From NCBI GenBank assembly GCA_003662205.1, contig QMXQ01000109.1:1-5558 (forward strand): a DNA stretch of 5,558 nt. The letters run 5' to 3'. A program made the position numbers and the translations under genes. This document shows positions 4,987 to 5,558 of the stretch, piece after piece. Below the pieces are notes generated by a model. That model worked only from the letters and a program-made list of their open reading frames with translations. It made no database searches and was not told the origin of the DNA. This DNA is from Candidatus Bathyarchaeota archaeon (GTDB lineage Archaea > Thermoproteota > Bathyarchaeia > TCS64). Each line of letters starts with the position of its first letter. Within the stretch, counting starts at the first letter, position 1.

Positions 4987-5558
4987 GTGTCGAGACAGGT
5001 GAAGGCGCTGGCTTTGCTCTCGGGCGGGTTGGACAGCACCCTCGCTGTGAAGATCGCCCAGAACCTGGGGATGGACGTGGAGGCGGTGCACTTCACGACG
5101 CCCTTCTGCCAATGCGATAAATGCGCGGTCGACGCCGTGGGCGAGGAGCTCAAGGTAAGGGTTCACCACGTCTTCCTTGGCCGGGAGTTCCTGGACCTGC
5201 TGGTGGACCCGCCCCACGGCTACGGGAGCCGGATGAACATCTGCATCGACTGCAGGATACTCAGGTTTAGGCGGGCGAAGGGGCTCGCGGCGGAGATCGG
5301 GGCGGAGTATTTCGTCACCGGCGAGGTCCTGGACGAGCGCCCCTTCTCCCAGCGGCTCCATGCGATGCGTCTCATCGAGAGGGAGGCGGGCGTGGAGGGG
5401 CGGGTCCTGAGGCCCCTATCGGCGAAGCTCCTCCCCGAGACGGAGCTGGAGAAGGAGGGGGCGATAGACCGGGGGGCGCTTTACTCCATCCGAGGGAGAC
5501 GGAGGCTGCCCCAGATGCGCCTAGCCGAGGAGCTCGGCATCAAGGACTACCCCTGCCC
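4987..5558 (+). CDS. PP-loop ATPase, ThiI/MnmA-like (probable tRNA thiolation), 3' end outside window
   Basis: About 190 residues are visible. The PP-loop motif SGGLDS (12-17) near the N-terminus marks an ATP-pyrophosphatase that adenylates its substrate. GYGSRMNICIDCR (78-90), VTGEVLDERPFSQR and LRPLSAKLLPETE match a ThiI-like family often annotated as a tRNA 2-thiouridylase-like ATP-binding protein; a role in tRNA sulfur transfer is inferred. Cysteines cluster at 41, 43 and 46 (FCQCDKC) and at 86 and 89 (CIDC). GTG 4987 is the first start after an in-frame TGA at 4969 and has an AGGG about 9 bases upstream; GTG 4999 is a possible later start. The gene diverges from lplA across a 114-base gap. 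Its C-terminus, where some relatives carry an extra RNA-binding domain, is not visible. Confidence 0.8.
   Translation, partial: MSRQVKALALLSGGLDSTLAVKIAQNLGMDVEAVHFTTPFCQCDKCAVDAVGEELKVRVHHVFLGREFLDLLVDPPHGYGSRMNICIDCRILRFRRAKGLAAEIGAEYFVTGEVLDERPFSQRLHAMRLIEREAGVEGRVLRPLSAKLLPETELEKEGAIDRGALYSIRGRRRLPQMRLAEELGIKDYPC

Overview
This is a gene-dense, GC-rich archaeal window. The archaeal signs are an archaeal-type HMG-CoA synthase followed by a thiolase and a DUF35 zinc-ribbon/OB-fold protein (the mevalonate-entry cluster), TATA-like boxes about 25-45 bases before genes, frequent AGG arginine codons and mixed ATG/GTG/TTG starts. The phylum cannot be fixed from this alone. A CooT-like nickel protein and a lipoate ligase would suit an anaerobe with CO dehydrogenase/acetyl-CoA or glycine-cleavage chemistry, but that is inference.

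Layout: (1) Positions 2-1891 hold a tight plus-strand operon: the C-terminal third of HMG-CoA synthase, a 380-residue thiolase-fold protein overlapping it by 4 bases, and a DUF35 protein one base after that. (2) Glycyl-tRNA synthetase (1987-3507, plus) has its own TATA-like box. (3) A small CooT-family gene (3504-3683, minus) converges on it so tightly that both TAG stops lie in one CTAG palindrome. (4) A lipoate-protein ligase with a fused C-terminal accessory domain (3772-4872, minus) lies upstream of the CooT-like gene. (5) Divergent from the ligase, a PP-loop, ThiI/2-thiouridylase-like ATPase begins at a GTG (4987) and runs off the right edge. No gene-free stretch exceeds 300 bases. I see no RNA gene, mobile element or CRISPR.

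The most notable observation is that the thiolase-like gene, sitting where the acetoacetyl-CoA thiolase of the thiolase/HMG-CoA synthase/DUF35 complex should be, has lost the residues that define thiolase chemistry. The nucleophilic Cys is Ser83, the GHP His is Asn328, and the HDCF motif reads HDDT (278-281), all in an intact, otherwise well-conserved frame. It may be a pseudo-thiolase scaffold or a thiolase-fold enzyme with a different reaction. The known precedent is the Ltp2-type aldolases, which also pair with DUF35 domains.
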